A stretch of DNA of 64,000 nt from Pantoea rwandensis (GTDB lineage: Bacteria; Pseudomonadota; Gammaproteobacteria; Enterobacterales; Enterobacteriaceae): positions 496,001-560,000 of the forward strand of contig NZ_MLFR01000001.1 in the NCBI RefSeq assembly GCF_002095475.1, given 5' to 3'. Numbering within the stretch: position 1 is the stretch's first letter; every line of letters starts with the position of its first letter. The notes under the pieces were generated by a model. It had not been told where the DNA came from and ran no database searches. It was given only the letters and a program-made list of their open reading frames with translations. The translations under genes were made by a program, and so were the position numbers. Below, in pieces: positions 51,212-60,222 of the stretch.

Positions 51212-52410
51212 ATTGTCCCCCGACGCGGCGGCAGGACACCGTTAAGCAGGTAGTTACCGATCGCCGGATATTTCCAGCGCACCGGATCGTGCAGCGTATG
51301 GGTGCGCGCATTGCGCCAATGGCGATCCAGATTGTGCTCACGCAAGCTGGAGCGCGATCCGCCCAACTCGAACAGTAAATTCCCCGCTTCCAGCGACACG
51401 TCTGTGGTCCAGGCCCGTGCTTTCGCCACCTCCACCGAGGAAAGCGCAACCTTTTCAGCGCTGCTGTCTCGCTGTGCGGCATCGACGGCATCTCCGGCGA
51501 TAGCCAGGAGGGCATCCCCCGCGCTGAGTCGTGCGGCCAATCGGCCAATGCGATCAAGCGTTAAGGGGTCCTCGCTTGCCTGCGTCACCCCACTGTCCGG
51601 CCATGGGCGAGCACGTTCACGCACAAAGGCCAACAGATCGTTAAAAGCTTCACGCGCAATCCCTTGATCAACCGCGGCGTGCATGATTTGCGCAAATGGC
51701 CCCACGGTAGTTGGCCGCTCGAAGGCAGTCTGAAATGGCACGACGTCATCAGCAGCAATCTCAACCTCGCGGAATTGCACACTACCGCTGCCCGTGGTGC
51801 GTTGCCCAAAGCCGCTCCAGTCATCTATCACCGTGACGCCATCCTGATAGCGCGGCACAAAGACCAGTTGCTCTTTACCTTCATCAGCCAATGCCAGAGT
51901 AGGAATGCGATCGGCAAACAGCGCGCCTGTGGCATAGAACTTGTCACCGTTAAGACGCAAGCCCTCTGGCTGCTGTGTGATGGCGGTTGATCGTTGGTGC
52001 GCGGCAGAAGAGCTGAACTCGGCTAACGCATTGCCGAGATGGATGCCCGCCAACACCTCTGCATATAGCCGTTTTTTCTGTGCTTCACTGCCGTTGATAC
52101 GCAGCACTTCAAGGGCATAAAAGTGGTTTTGTGGCACCTGACCAATCGAACCATCCGCAGCGCTGAGCAGGACGAAAATGGCGGCAAGATCGGCGCAAGA
52201 AAGGCCAATGCCACCAAATTCTTGTGGCACGGTCACTGCGCCCAGGCCAGATTGAAAATAGCGTTGTAGTTCCGCATGCGGCAGCTCACGCGCCCGATCG
52301 CGTCGTGCAGCACCACTGCGGAAAGCGTCGGCCAGTTCATGCGTCACCTGTAAGGCTTGCATTGCGTTGCTGATTCGCTGTGCGGGATGTTTGGGGGAAA
52401 CCTGCGTCAT
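51208..52410 (-). CDS. SfnB/DszC-like flavin monooxygenase (acyl-CoA dehydrogenase fold), copy 1
   Basis: The 400-aa protein has the acyl-CoA dehydrogenase fold with GSARRDRARELPHAELQRYFQSGLGAVTVPQEFGGIGLS, GNALAEFSSSAAHQRSTAI and GNLLFELGGSRSSLREHNLDRHWRNARTHTLHDPVRWKYPAIGNYLLNG at the end. The C-terminus with HxLHDP and RHWRNARTHT is typical of SfnB and DszC, which oxygenate dimethyl sulfone or thiophenes with FMNH2. It is a paralogue of the protein encoded just upstream. An AAGGAG site precedes the start. Confidence 0.87.
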   Translation of the reverse strand: MTQVSPKHPAQRISNAMQALQVTHELADAFRSGAARRDRARELPHAELQRYFQSGLGAVTVPQEFGGIGLSCADLAAIFVLLSAADGSIGQVPQNHFYALEVLRINGSEAQKKRLYAEVLAGIHLGNALAEFSSSAAHQRSTAITQQPEGLRLNGDKFYATGALFADRIPTLALADEGKEQLVFVPRYQDGVTVIDDWSGFGQRTTGSGSVQFREVEIAADDVVPFQTAFERPTTVGPFAQIMHAAVDQGIAREAFNDLLAFVRERARPWPDSGVTQASEDPLTLDRIGRLAARLSAGDALLAIAGDAVDAAQRDSSAEKVALSSVEVAKARAWTTDVSLEAGNLLFELGGSRSSLREHNLDRHWRNARTHTLHDPVRWKYPAIGNYLLNGVLPPRRGTI

Positions 52411-52419
52411 AAACTCTCC

Positions 52420-53625
52420 TTAAATCCAGGCATGACGCGCAGGTTGCACGCCGTTCAGGTAGTAATTTCCGATGGCATGATTTTTCCAGCGCAGCGGATC
52501 GTGCAACGTATGCGTCCTCGCATTGCGCCAGTGGCGATCGAGGCCATGGCGCAGCAACGTGGCGCGACTGCCTCCCCATTCAAGTAATTTCTCGCTAGCG
52601 CGTAGTGCAATCTCCGTAGTCAGCACTTTAGCTTCGGCGACAGCAATCGAAGCACGAGCACAGTCGTCAGCGGTAAACGACTGTTGATCAATGCTGTCGA
52701 GAATGCGTGCGGCACGTCTCAGCAACGCATTCGCGGCGCTGAGCTCGGTGCTGATACGTCCAACATCAGCCAGAATGTAGGGATCATCCGCATTGCGGCT
52801 AACTCCGGCATCCACCCAGGGTCGTGAGCTGCTGCGCACAAATTCGAGTGCGTCGTCCAGCGCACCTTGAGCAATCCCCGCATCAATTGCAGCCTGAATC
52901 AGTTGAGAAACCGCTCCGCGCAATGTGGGTTTATCACTGCTGGGTAATGGCATGATGAGGGTGGGATTCACCGCTACCTGCTGCAATTTCACCGTGCCGC
53001 TGGCGGTCGTGCGCTGCCCCATGCCTGACCAGTCATCCACAATCTCTACCCCTTTCGTGGGCAGTGGGATGAACACCATCACAGGTTGTTCTGCCTGCAT
53101 TGCGGTGGTTACCAGGATGTCCGCAAACATCGCGCCAGTTGAATAGAATTTTTCACCTGAGAGTGTAAGACCATGTGACGTTGTCACTAACTGTGTTTGC
53201 ACATCACGCGTATGTTTGCTGTTTTTTTCCGGTCCGCCGTTCCCAAGACGTTGTCCTTGCACCACGGCACTGAGTAACTGCTGCTGTTGTGAAGGTTCTC
53301 CTTCTCCGAGGATGAACTGAATTAAACCAAAGTGGTTTTGTGGAATTTGTCCCAGTGAAGGATCGCTCGCAGAGATCACACGAAACACTTCCGCCACGGT
53401 CTGAAAAGAGAGTCCTGCACCGCCAAATTGCTTAGGCACACTGATGCTGCCTAACCCCAGCAGTGTGAACTGGTTGAGCAGCGTCAGCGGGTAAATGCGC
53501 TGTTGATCGCGCTCCACCGCACCGGACTTAGCTTGCTCAGCAATATGATGCGCAGCGGCAATCGCCTGTGCATCACTGGTCAATACCGTAGCCTGTTGCT
53601 CAGGGGAATGATTATTTTGTGTCAT
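52420..53625 (-). CDS. SfnB/DszC-like flavin monooxygenase, copy 2
   Basis: The 401-aa protein resembles copy 1 throughout (GAVERDQQRIYPLTLLNQFTLLGLGSISVPKQFGGAGLS; GNGGPEKNSKHTRD; EKLLEWGGSRATLLRHGLDRHWRNARTHTLHDPLRWKNHAIGNYYLNG). It heads the sulfur cluster. The ATG at 53625 was chosen over a GTG four codons upstream. Two diverged copies suggest two related substrates or two steps. Coupled with an NlpA-type importer, the operon probably serves sulfur-starvation scavenging. Confidence 0.87.
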   Translation of the reverse strand: MTQNNHSPEQQATVLTSDAQAIAAAHHIAEQAKSGAVERDQQRIYPLTLLNQFTLLGLGSISVPKQFGGAGLSFQTVAEVFRVISASDPSLGQIPQNHFGLIQFILGEGEPSQQQQLLSAVVQGQRLGNGGPEKNSKHTRDVQTQLVTTSHGLTLSGEKFYSTGAMFADILVTTAMQAEQPVMVFIPLPTKGVEIVDDWSGMGQRTTASGTVKLQQVAVNPTLIMPLPSSDKPTLRGAVSQLIQAAIDAGIAQGALDDALEFVRSSSRPWVDAGVSRNADDPYILADVGRISTELSAANALLRRAARILDSIDQQSFTADDCARASIAVAEAKVLTTEIALRASEKLLEWGGSRATLLRHGLDRHWRNARTHTLHDPLRWKNHAIGNYYLNGVQPARHAWI

Positions 53626-53904
53626 CGTTGATTTCACTTTTAACGGCGTAGTGAATAACCCGCCAGCACGGAAATAAAGCGTGCGGCGCAGCGTGAATAA
53701 CTATTTGAAAGGGATGATAATCAGGAGGAGTTAATTAAGTAAATAGTGCGGTTATGCTATATCCGGCAATAATTTTCCATTAATTATCTATGGGATATCA
53801 TTCACCATGATTCAAGCCTCATGGGGCTTTGCGAGGGAAGATAAAGAATTAAAATCACTTAAAAACGCGTAATATCAATAAACGCTAACGAAGAGTAAAA
53901 AAAG

Positions 53905-53950
53905 CAAAAAGAAGGAGGAAGGCTCAGTGAAAATAAATCATCACTGAGCC
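53905..53950 (-). terminator. Terminator of the 473-aa hypothetical gene
   Basis: On the minus strand GGCTCAGTGA pairs with TCACTGAGCC around AAATAAATCA-like loop bases, then a T-rich tail follows. It lies right after the stop codon at 53957. The rest of 53638-53904 is A+T-rich with no gene seen; it should hold the promoter of the sulfur operon. Confidence 0.75.
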
Positions 53951-53956
53951 GATAGT

Positions 53957-55378
53957 TTAAATTGCCGATTCGAATAACGCTCGTGCGTATTGATGCGCAG
54001 TGACAGACTTCTCGCTATGTGGAATCTCTACGCTGTCGATAAGTTTAGCCTGTTGGTAGCTTTTCACGGTTTCATGCTGAGTGATCTGCTGTGTGGTCTG
54101 GGCGGCCAACTCACCCTTCTTGTTCTGCGACACCGAGGTCTGACTGCGTTCTTCATCGTTGATCAGGTGATAACGGTAATTTTGCGATGACTTGAGTGCC
54201 GTCAGTTTCGCATCCCCATCAGAGTCCAGTGCGGTGTGGAAACTGGCCTTGAGTTTGAACAGCGTATCCTGTGTGAGATCCTGGGTGTCGCTATGCTGTT
54301 GCGAACGGGTTTGCTGCGCCACATCCAGGGAGAATGTGTCCTGTTCTTCTGGCTTGTAGGGATTACCGGATCGCGGTGTTTGCTGATAGCTGGCAGAGAA
54401 ATCAGCCAAGCCGCTAATCGCGCCGTTTTTAGCCGCATTAGCATCAATGGAAATCACGCGCTGGGTGTTAACGCTGTGACTGGCCTGTCCCTCAGTGGTG
54501 TTCAGGGCACGGAAACTGTCTTTGAACAGATTCAGCATGGTGCGATCGCCGTGGCCGCGTGCAGCCGCCTGATCAAATTTCGTTGACCACTGGTCCAGGG
54601 CTGCCGCCTGCTGGTCGGCACTCCCCGCCTGGGTGAGTTTCGACACGTCGGTATCCAGTTTGATACTGACATCGCCATTGTGGAAGCCCAGCCAGCGCTC
54701 TTTATCGTCAGCATGGAGATTGAGCGACTGGGTGACATTATCGCCATTGCGCAGATCGGTCTTCAAATCGACGCTTTTCAGTTGCGAACTGTCGAACTTC
54801 ATCAGGTCGGCAATATCCAGCTGCGTACTACTTGCATCTAAACCGTCTAAGGCTTTTTGCAAACCGTCAGAAAGTTGGCTGATGGCAGTGGCTTCGTCAT
54901 TGCTTAACTTGCCACCGCTGGTGTTTAACTCCACCACCAATCCGCCCTGCTGGCGTGTCATTTGCAAGCTAACCTGAATCCCTGATTGTGTAGTCACCGT
55001 AAGCGCCACGGCACTTTGGCTTCCGTTCGTCGCGCCAGAAGATTCAGTGGCAGGCACACTTAATGTGACATTGTCACGATTTTGCAGCACATTGCTCAGC
55101 AAGCTGCTGCCGATACCACTCATGCCGACACCGCCTGCCTGCGCGGCAGCGTTCAGTTGTGCCTGAATATTGCTGCCAATCGCTCCGCTGTTCTGCACTT
55201 GCGCGGGCACGATTTTATAGATTGCCGCGATCGCCTCGCTGGCCTCACTGAAGGTGACTTTCGTTGACGCTTCAGCCTGCAAGTTGCTCTGCGTGGCCTT
55301 ACTGTTCACTGCCGTGTTCACACTTGAACCTGCAGAAATCAGGTTGCGTAAAACGCTGCTGCCAATCCCATTTAGCAT
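53957..55378 (-). CDS. Hypothetical 473-aa hydrophilic protein with N-terminal repeat
   Basis: I do not recognise this protein. It lacks a standard signal peptide and membrane helices, and is rich in Ser, Gln, Thr and Ala. The start GIGSSVLRNLISAGSS (about 4-19) recurs near residue 88 as GIGSSLLSNVLQN, followed each time by NTAV-/NVTL-type segments. The middle (100-300) is beta/alpha mixed; the C-terminus is polar with many Gln. The ATG after an AGAGG site at 55378 was used. It stands alone on its strand, with a terminator after it. It could be a secreted or type III/T6SS-associated protein, but no motif supports that. Confidence 0.65.
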   Translation of the reverse strand: MLNGIGSSVLRNLISAGSSVNTAVNSKATQSNLQAEASTKVTFSEASEAIAAIYKIVPAQVQNSGAIGSNIQAQLNAAAQAGGVGMSGIGSSLLSNVLQNRDNVTLSVPATESSGATNGSQSAVALTVTTQSGIQVSLQMTRQQGGLVVELNTSGGKLSNDEATAISQLSDGLQKALDGLDASSTQLDIADLMKFDSSQLKSVDLKTDLRNGDNVTQSLNLHADDKERWLGFHNGDVSIKLDTDVSKLTQAGSADQQAAALDQWSTKFDQAAARGHGDRTMLNLFKDSFRALNTTEGQASHSVNTQRVISIDANAAKNGAISGLADFSASYQQTPRSGNPYKPEEQDTFSLDVAQQTRSQQHSDTQDLTQDTLFKLKASFHTALDSDGDAKLTALKSSQNYRYHLINDEERSQTSVSQNKKGELAAQTTQQITQHETVKSYQQAKLIDSVEIPHSEKSVTAHQYARALFESAI

Positions 55379-55586
55379 CAAAATAATCCTCTGTATGAAC
55401 TATTGCACAAGGTTATCGGCACACTGGCATAACACTTTAGTTTTGTTTAACTCTGAGGGACCTGACATTTTTGGCACAGCATCTGTCTGCTTAAACACAG
55501 CCAGATAAGAGCGTCTGATTTACGTTGTTGATCAACACATTGTCTGCCCAACGAGCAGTCAGCATTTCATGAGAGGTAAAGTCGCG

Positions 55587-56981
55587 ATGAACAATCTGCA
55601 TTACAAAAGCTTGCTGGAAATTGGACGCCTGATTCAGTCTGGCGACATCACCTCCGTTGCGGTCACTGAAGCTCTGCTAGCTCGCATCGACACGCTCGAC
55701 AGCGACCTGCACAGCTATTTTTATGTGATGCGAGACAGTGCATTAAAACAGGCAGCGGAAGCGGATGCTGAAATTGCCTCTGGCAAACAGCGAGGCCCGT
55801 TGCATGGCGTGCCTATTGCGTTAAAAGATCTGATTTGGACCAAAGATGCGCCCACCAGCCACGGCATGATCATCCATAAGGATCACTATCCGGCTGAAGA
55901 CTCTACTGTAGTGGATCGTTTCCGTGCGGCGGGCGCTGTGATTCTCGGTAAACTCACACAAACGGAAAGTGCCTTTGCCGATCACCATCCTGAAATCACG
56001 CGCCCCAATAACCCTTGGGGCAGCGCGCTCTGGACCGGGGTTTCATCAAGTGGTTCCGGCGTCGCCACAGCCGCAGGACTTTGTTATGGATCAATCGGTA
56101 CCGATACCGGTGGCTCAATCCGCTTCCCCTCCAATGCAAACGGTTTAACCGGCATTAAACCCACGTGGGGACGCGTCACCCGACACGGTGCGTGCGAACT
56201 GGCCGCCTCACTGGATCATATTGGACCGATGGCTCGCTCCGCTGCGGATGCCGCGGCGATGTTACAAGCGATTGCCGGACGTGATGATAAAGATCCTACT
56301 TCCAGCAGCGAACCCGTACCGGATTATCTGGCCTTGATGACGCGTGGCATCAGTAAAATGCGTATTGGTGTAGATAAAGCATGGGCACTTGAAAAAGTGG
56401 ATGCAGAGACCCGTGCCGCGCTGGAAGCCGCCCTGGCCACTTTAATCGCTTTGGGTGCGACAACGTTAGACATCACCCTGCCCGATACCGAGCAAGCCGC
56501 TGCCGAATGGAGTGCGTTGTGTGCGGTGGAAACGGCACTGGCGCACGAAGCCACCTATCCTGCGCAGAAAGATCAGTACGGCCCTGGACTCTCAGGCTTG
56601 CTCGATCTGGGACATCAGGTGACTGCCTTGGAATATCAACGCTTACTGCTGAATCGAGCGGCCTTGCGCGGCGACATCTCCGCGTTGTTCACACATGTTG
56701 ATTTGATTCTCGCGCCGGCCACGGCTTATGCCGGTTTAACATGGGATACCATGACCCGTTTTGGTACCGATCAGGCACTGTTTAACGGCGTCCTGCGCTA
56801 TACCAGTGCATTTGATGCCAGCGGACATCCCACCATCACTCTACCGTGTGGTATGACTGCGGCCGGTGCGCCCATTGGTTTCCAATTAGTGGCTGCGCAT
56901 TTCGATGAAACCGCGATGATCCAAGCTGCTTGGGCCTTCCAGCAGATCACTGAATGGCATAAAAAACATCCAGCCCTGTAA
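55587..56981 (+). CDS. Amidase (amidase-signature family)
   Basis: The 464-aa enzyme has the amidase-signature triad: Lys80 (VPIALKD), cis-Ser153 (SSSGSGVATAAGLCYG) and nucleophile Ser177 (GTDTGGSIRFPS), 24 residues apart as usual. The ATG at 55587 has AGAGG upstream; six earlier codons are open. It hydrolyses amides to acid and ammonia in the cytoplasm. In this locus it probably takes the amide made by the nitrile hydratase (63793 onward) or imported by the ABC system; alternatives include aryl-amide or allophanate hydrolases. A terminator follows. Confidence 0.9.
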   Translation: MNNLHYKSLLEIGRLIQSGDITSVAVTEALLARIDTLDSDLHSYFYVMRDSALKQAAEADAEIASGKQRGPLHGVPIALKDLIWTKDAPTSHGMIIHKDHYPAEDSTVVDRFRAAGAVILGKLTQTESAFADHHPEITRPNNPWGSALWTGVSSSGSGVATAAGLCYGSIGTDTGGSIRFPSNANGLTGIKPTWGRVTRHGACELAASLDHIGPMARSAADAAAMLQAIAGRDDKDPTSSSEPVPDYLALMTRGISKMRIGVDKAWALEKVDAETRAALEAALATLIALGATTLDITLPDTEQAAAEWSALCAVETALAHEATYPAQKDQYGPGLSGLLDLGHQVTALEYQRLLLNRAALRGDISALFTHVDLILAPATAYAGLTWDTMTRFGTDQALFNGVLRYTSAFDASGHPTITLPCGMTAAGAPIGFQLVAAHFDETAMIQAAWAFQQITEWHKKHPAL

Positions 56982-56992
56982 ACCCTACCTAT

Positions 56993-57026
56993 GAAGCCGC
57001 ACCGACAAAACGGCGCGGCTTTTTTA
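56993..57026 (+). terminator. Terminator of the amidase gene
   Basis: AAGCCGC-A-CCG and CGG-CGCGGCTT pair, followed by TTTTT. It is 15 bp after the amidase stop and before the AraC gene, so that gene has its own promoter. Confidence 0.85.
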
Positions 57027-57099
57027 CCTCTTTATGGCCTGAATATTGCTTTGTTAATTGCGATTTCGCCCTTTTTCGCCATGTTTAGGGGACGTTGCT

Positions 57100-58035
57100 A
57101 TGAAAGAAACTTTCACCACGGATCACTTAGATAATCGCCATCGCTTTGACGCCTGGCGCGACGCTGTCTGTTCGCGCTTGATCAAAGCTGAAGCCCGACA
57201 GGTTCAGTCAGGCGCGTTTTCCGGCAGTTTTGGCTATTCCATGCTCGGACACGTTGATATTGCGCACCATGTTTCACAAACAGCCCTGGTTTGGCAACGC
57301 ACCCCGGAGTGCATTCGTCGTCATCCCAATCATGATTTATATCTTGGTTATGTTCGCTCGGGTCAGGGCACGCTGCGACAGAATGAAAATCAATCTCGTG
57401 TAAGTGCCGGGGATGTGGTGATCTACGATGCTGCGACCCCTTTTGATTTCGCGATGGACAACGTGGCGATCAATATCGTGCATTTACCGCGTCAGATGAT
57501 CGAAAAGGAGGCGCCGGCGATTGCCAGACTGGCGGGTAAAACGCTGGATCTCAGCCGTCCGGGCATGACCTCGCTTAAGCAACTCTTACAAGAGGCGTTT
57601 ATTTTCAATGCCGAATGTGAAAAGGGTTTTCTTGCGGAACAGTTCGCCAACACCTTGATTAACATGATTTCCGTCAGCGTCAATTTGCAGAAGAGTGATG
57701 ACGTATTAAAACCCGATCTTTATTCGCGCGTAGTGAGTTACTTGCGGCAGAACTTACAGGAAGCAGACTTAACCATGGCGCAGATTGCCAACGCACACCA
57801 TGTCTCTCCGCGTACCATCAGCCGGGTGTTCGCCGCGCATGGCACCACGCCGATGAATTTTGTCTGGCAGGAGCGATTACTGGCATGCCGCAAAGCACTG
57901 GCTGAAGGTAAAGCGCGTAACATCACGCAGGTCGCGTTAGATCATGGTTTCAGCGATATGTCTCACTTTAGCATGGCGTTTCGCAAGGCTTTTGGCTGCA
58001 CGCCGAGTAGTCTATTGCGTCAAACAGAATCGTGA
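57100..58035 (+). CDS. AraC-family regulator of the amidase/nitrile genes
   Basis: The 311-aa protein has a C-terminal AraC helix-turn-helix pair (about 205-305), with ITQVALDHGFSDMSHFSMAFRKAFGCTPSSLL, and an N-terminal AraC-binding-like domain (YLGYVRSGQGTLRQNENQSRVSAGDVVIYDAATPFDF). AGGGGACG precedes the ATG. This N-terminal type (FeaR/NitR relatives) controls amide, nitrile and aromatic amine genes in several bacteria, which agrees with the amidase upstream. It ends 13 bases before the convergent ANTAR gene. Confidence 0.85.
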   Translation: MKETFTTDHLDNRHRFDAWRDAVCSRLIKAEARQVQSGAFSGSFGYSMLGHVDIAHHVSQTALVWQRTPECIRRHPNHDLYLGYVRSGQGTLRQNENQSRVSAGDVVIYDAATPFDFAMDNVAINIVHLPRQMIEKEAPAIARLAGKTLDLSRPGMTSLKQLLQEAFIFNAECEKGFLAEQFANTLINMISVSVNLQKSDDVLKPDLYSRVVSYLRQNLQEADLTMAQIANAHHVSPRTISRVFAAHGTTPMNFVWQERLLACRKALAEGKARNITQVALDHGFSDMSHFSMAFRKAFGCTPSSLLRQTES

Positions 58036-58048
58036 TTTCTGTCCGTGC

Positions 58049-58642
58049 TCATGACAATTTTTGCAACTGATTAAGCACACGCTCAGCAGTGAACTCCAGG
58101 CTGCTGCGCGTGTTCATGGCCTCAGTACGCATAAAGTGATAGGCACCCGACTCATCCAGCCCGAAGGTTTGCATCAGTACCCCCTTAGCTTGTGCAAGAC
58201 GTTCATTTCTCACCTTGCGTTGGTGACGAGCCGCATGTTCAATTCGCAGTTGCGAATTCTGTTGCGCTGTTTGCCAACTCCCAATGATTTGCACGATCAA
58301 GGCGAAGGGATTCAGCTCTCGTTCTGCGATGGCGGCGGGTTGTAACTGCAGTAAAAGCGGGAACAACCGCGCATCATGGCAATCCGCTAAGGCAATAGCA
58401 GGGGTATGTTGGTGTTTAATCGTCTCAAACAGGCGCAGTAGCCGTGTTTGATAATGGGTTTCAATCGCCACTAGCAGCACTTGAGTTTCAGCAGGGAACG
58501 ACGCCTCTGGCGGCCAACTGTGCTGCACTTGGCAACCTAACTGAGTCAGTGAAGCGCAAAAAGCCCGCACGCTTTGAGAATCAGGATGGAAGATGTGCAG
58601 CCGAACGCCCGAAAGTGTGGCCAGCAGTGATTGCTCATTCAT
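58049..58642 (-). CDS. ANTAR-domain RNA-binding antiterminator (AmiR/NasR type)
   Basis: The 197-aa protein has an N-terminal degenerate receiver-like domain and a C-terminal ANTAR domain: a coiled helix and ERLAQAKGVLMQTFGLDESGAYHFMRTEAMNTRSSLEFTAERVLNQ, with the conserved AK-xLM and A/Y residues. AmiR-type proteins bind two stem-loops in a leader and block termination when the amide sensor AmiC releases them. The urt-type binding protein upstream is AmiC-like. The gene is the last of the transporter operon, separated by 151 bp that contain a hairpin. Confidence 0.87.
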   Translation of the reverse strand: MNEQSLLATLSGVRLHIFHPDSQSVRAFCASLTQLGCQVQHSWPPEASFPAETQVLLVAIETHYQTRLLRLFETIKHQHTPAIALADCHDARLFPLLLQLQPAAIAERELNPFALIVQIIGSWQTAQQNSQLRIEHAARHQRKVRNERLAQAKGVLMQTFGLDESGAYHFMRTEAMNTRSSLEFTAERVLNQLQKLS

Positions 58643-58750
58643 ATTTCACCTGTGTGCTGCCTGATTGAGGAAGCCTCACAGTAGAAGAGTTCAACGATTC
58701 GCGCTGTGTTGGCGCTGCCGGGTGCTGTGTCAGCCGGGACATGAAAGCGC

Positions 58751-58780
58751 CTTAACCCTCTCCCGCAGGAAAGGGTTAAG
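58751..58780. terminator. Hairpin between UrtE-like gene and ANTAR gene
   Basis: CTTAACCCT and AGGGTTAAG form a nine-base stem about 14 bp past the UrtE stop on the minus strand. It has no long T run; it might terminate, be a target of the ANTAR protein, or be a REP unit. Confidence 0.45.
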
Positions 58781-58793
58781 GGGGCGGGCAATC

Positions 58794-59498
58794 CTAAGCA
58801 TGAAACCCTAAATACTGTTCCGCAACACTGGCGCTGGGTTGGATTCGCGGGTCAATCTGCTGCACGATCTGCCCCTTTTCGATGACATGGATGCGGTCCG
58901 AGAGTGCATATAAAAACTCAATATCCTGCTCCACCAGAATGATCGAGATATCCATTTCATGACGCAACCGCTGCAAGGTTTCAATGATCTCCTCACAGAT
59001 ATTGGGTTGAATCCCTTCCGTTGGCTCGTCTAATAACACCAGTTGTGGCTGCCCGCACAGGCAGCGTGCCAGAGCCAACAGTTGCTGTTCACCGCCAGAC
59101 AGTGCACCACCGGGTTGCGTCAGTAACCGCTTAAGTCGTGGGAAAATTTCCAGCATCTGCTCAATGATCGTTCCTGCACGGGAAAAGTGCTTCACACATC
59201 CCATGCGTAAGTTCTCTTCGACCGTTAGCAGCGGGAATATTTGCCGCCCCTGTGGCACAAAACCGATACCTGCTACTGCGCGCTGGTGCGCTTGATAGCG
59301 TGTAATATCAATGCCATTCAGCGCAATTGAACCTTGCCATGCTGGCAACTCTCCCATGATGGTTCTCAATAGCGTGGTTTTACCCATGCCGTTTCGCCCT
59401 AACACGCCAGTGAAGGATTTTGCGCCAACAAACAGCTCGGATAAGTGCAATACCGGAATTTTGTTATATCCCGAGACCATCTCTTTAATTTCAAGCAT
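58794..59498 (-). CDS. urtE: Urea/amide ABC transporter ATPase UrtE
   Basis: The 234-aa nucleotide-binding protein has Walker A GRNGMGKTTLL, signature LSGGEQQLLALARCL and Walker B LVLLDEPTEGIQPNI, with a LivF-like layout; the EGIQPNICEEI sequence is typical of UrtE. Its start overlaps the end of UrtD by eight bases. It powers uptake together with UrtD. The motif set is complete. Confidence 0.92.
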   Translation of the reverse strand: MLEIKEMVSGYNKIPVLHLSELFVGAKSFTGVLGRNGMGKTTLLRTIMGELPAWQGSIALNGIDITRYQAHQRAVAGIGFVPQGRQIFPLLTVEENLRMGCVKHFSRAGTIIEQMLEIFPRLKRLLTQPGGALSGGEQQLLALARCLCGQPQLVLLDEPTEGIQPNICEEIIETLQRLRHEMDISIILVEQDIEFLYALSDRIHVIEKGQIVQQIDPRIQPSASVAEQYLGFHA

Positions 59499-60222
59499 GT
59501 TTAATCTCCAGATTGCCGAGATACGCCTCTTTCACCAATGGGTTTTGCGTCACCTCGCGAAAACTCCCCTCCGCCAGCACCGCCCCCTGATTAAACACCG
59601 TGACCCGTTGCGCGATCATGCTGATGAACTCCATATCATGTTCCACTACCACTACCGTACTCTGCTGGTTGATGGCTTTAATCAGCTGTGCTGTTTTGCG
59701 GACTTCCTGATGCGTCATCCCTGCGGCAGGCTCGTCGAGCAACACCAACTGCGGACGTGAAATCAGGATCATCCCCAATTCCACCCACTGCCGTTGGCCG
59801 TGGGCCAGTTCAGACAGCACCGCATCTTGATGGTCACTCAACCCAATGTCCTGTAGTACCTGGTCAATCGCCGCAGGCAAGGCCGCTTTCGACAATTTAT
59901 TGGCGGCGGCCTGCCATAGATTCTCCCGCACGCTAAGCCCCTCAAACACACTTGGAACTTGAGTTTTAATTCCAATACCCAAGCGGGCAATGTCCCAAGG
60001 ACGCTTGCCGGATATCACCTGATTGCGATAGCGACACTCACCCCGCGTCGGCGTCACCTGACCACTGAGCATCTTAAAAAAGGTACTTTTTCCCGCGCCG
60101 TTCGGGCCGATCAGGCAACGTAATTCACCTTCATGCAGGGTAAAGTCCACTTCTTTCACCGCATGAACGCCACCAAAGCTGACGCCCATCTTGCGGGTTT
60201 CCAGCAAGATCGTTGCTGTCAT
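59491..60222 (-). CDS. urtD: Urea/amide ABC transporter ATPase UrtD
   Basis: The 243-aa nucleotide-binding protein of the LivG type has Walker A GPNGAGKSTFFKM, a UrtD-like loop (GIGIKTQVPSVFEGLSVRENLW), signature LAHGQRQWVELGMIL and Walker B QLVLLDEPAAGMTHQEV. It overlaps the UrtC gene by four bases. The signature sequence LAHGQ differs from LSGG, as in other UrtD proteins. Confidence 0.92.
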   Translation of the reverse strand: MTATILLETRKMGVSFGGVHAVKEVDFTLHEGELRCLIGPNGAGKSTFFKMLSGQVTPTRGECRYRNQVISGKRPWDIARLGIGIKTQVPSVFEGLSVRENLWQAAANKLSKAALPAAIDQVLQDIGLSDHQDAVLSELAHGQRQWVELGMILISRPQLVLLDEPAAGMTHQEVRKTAQLIKAINQQSTVVVVEHDMEFISMIAQRVTVFNQGAVLAEGSFREVTQNPLVKEAYLGNLEIKHA

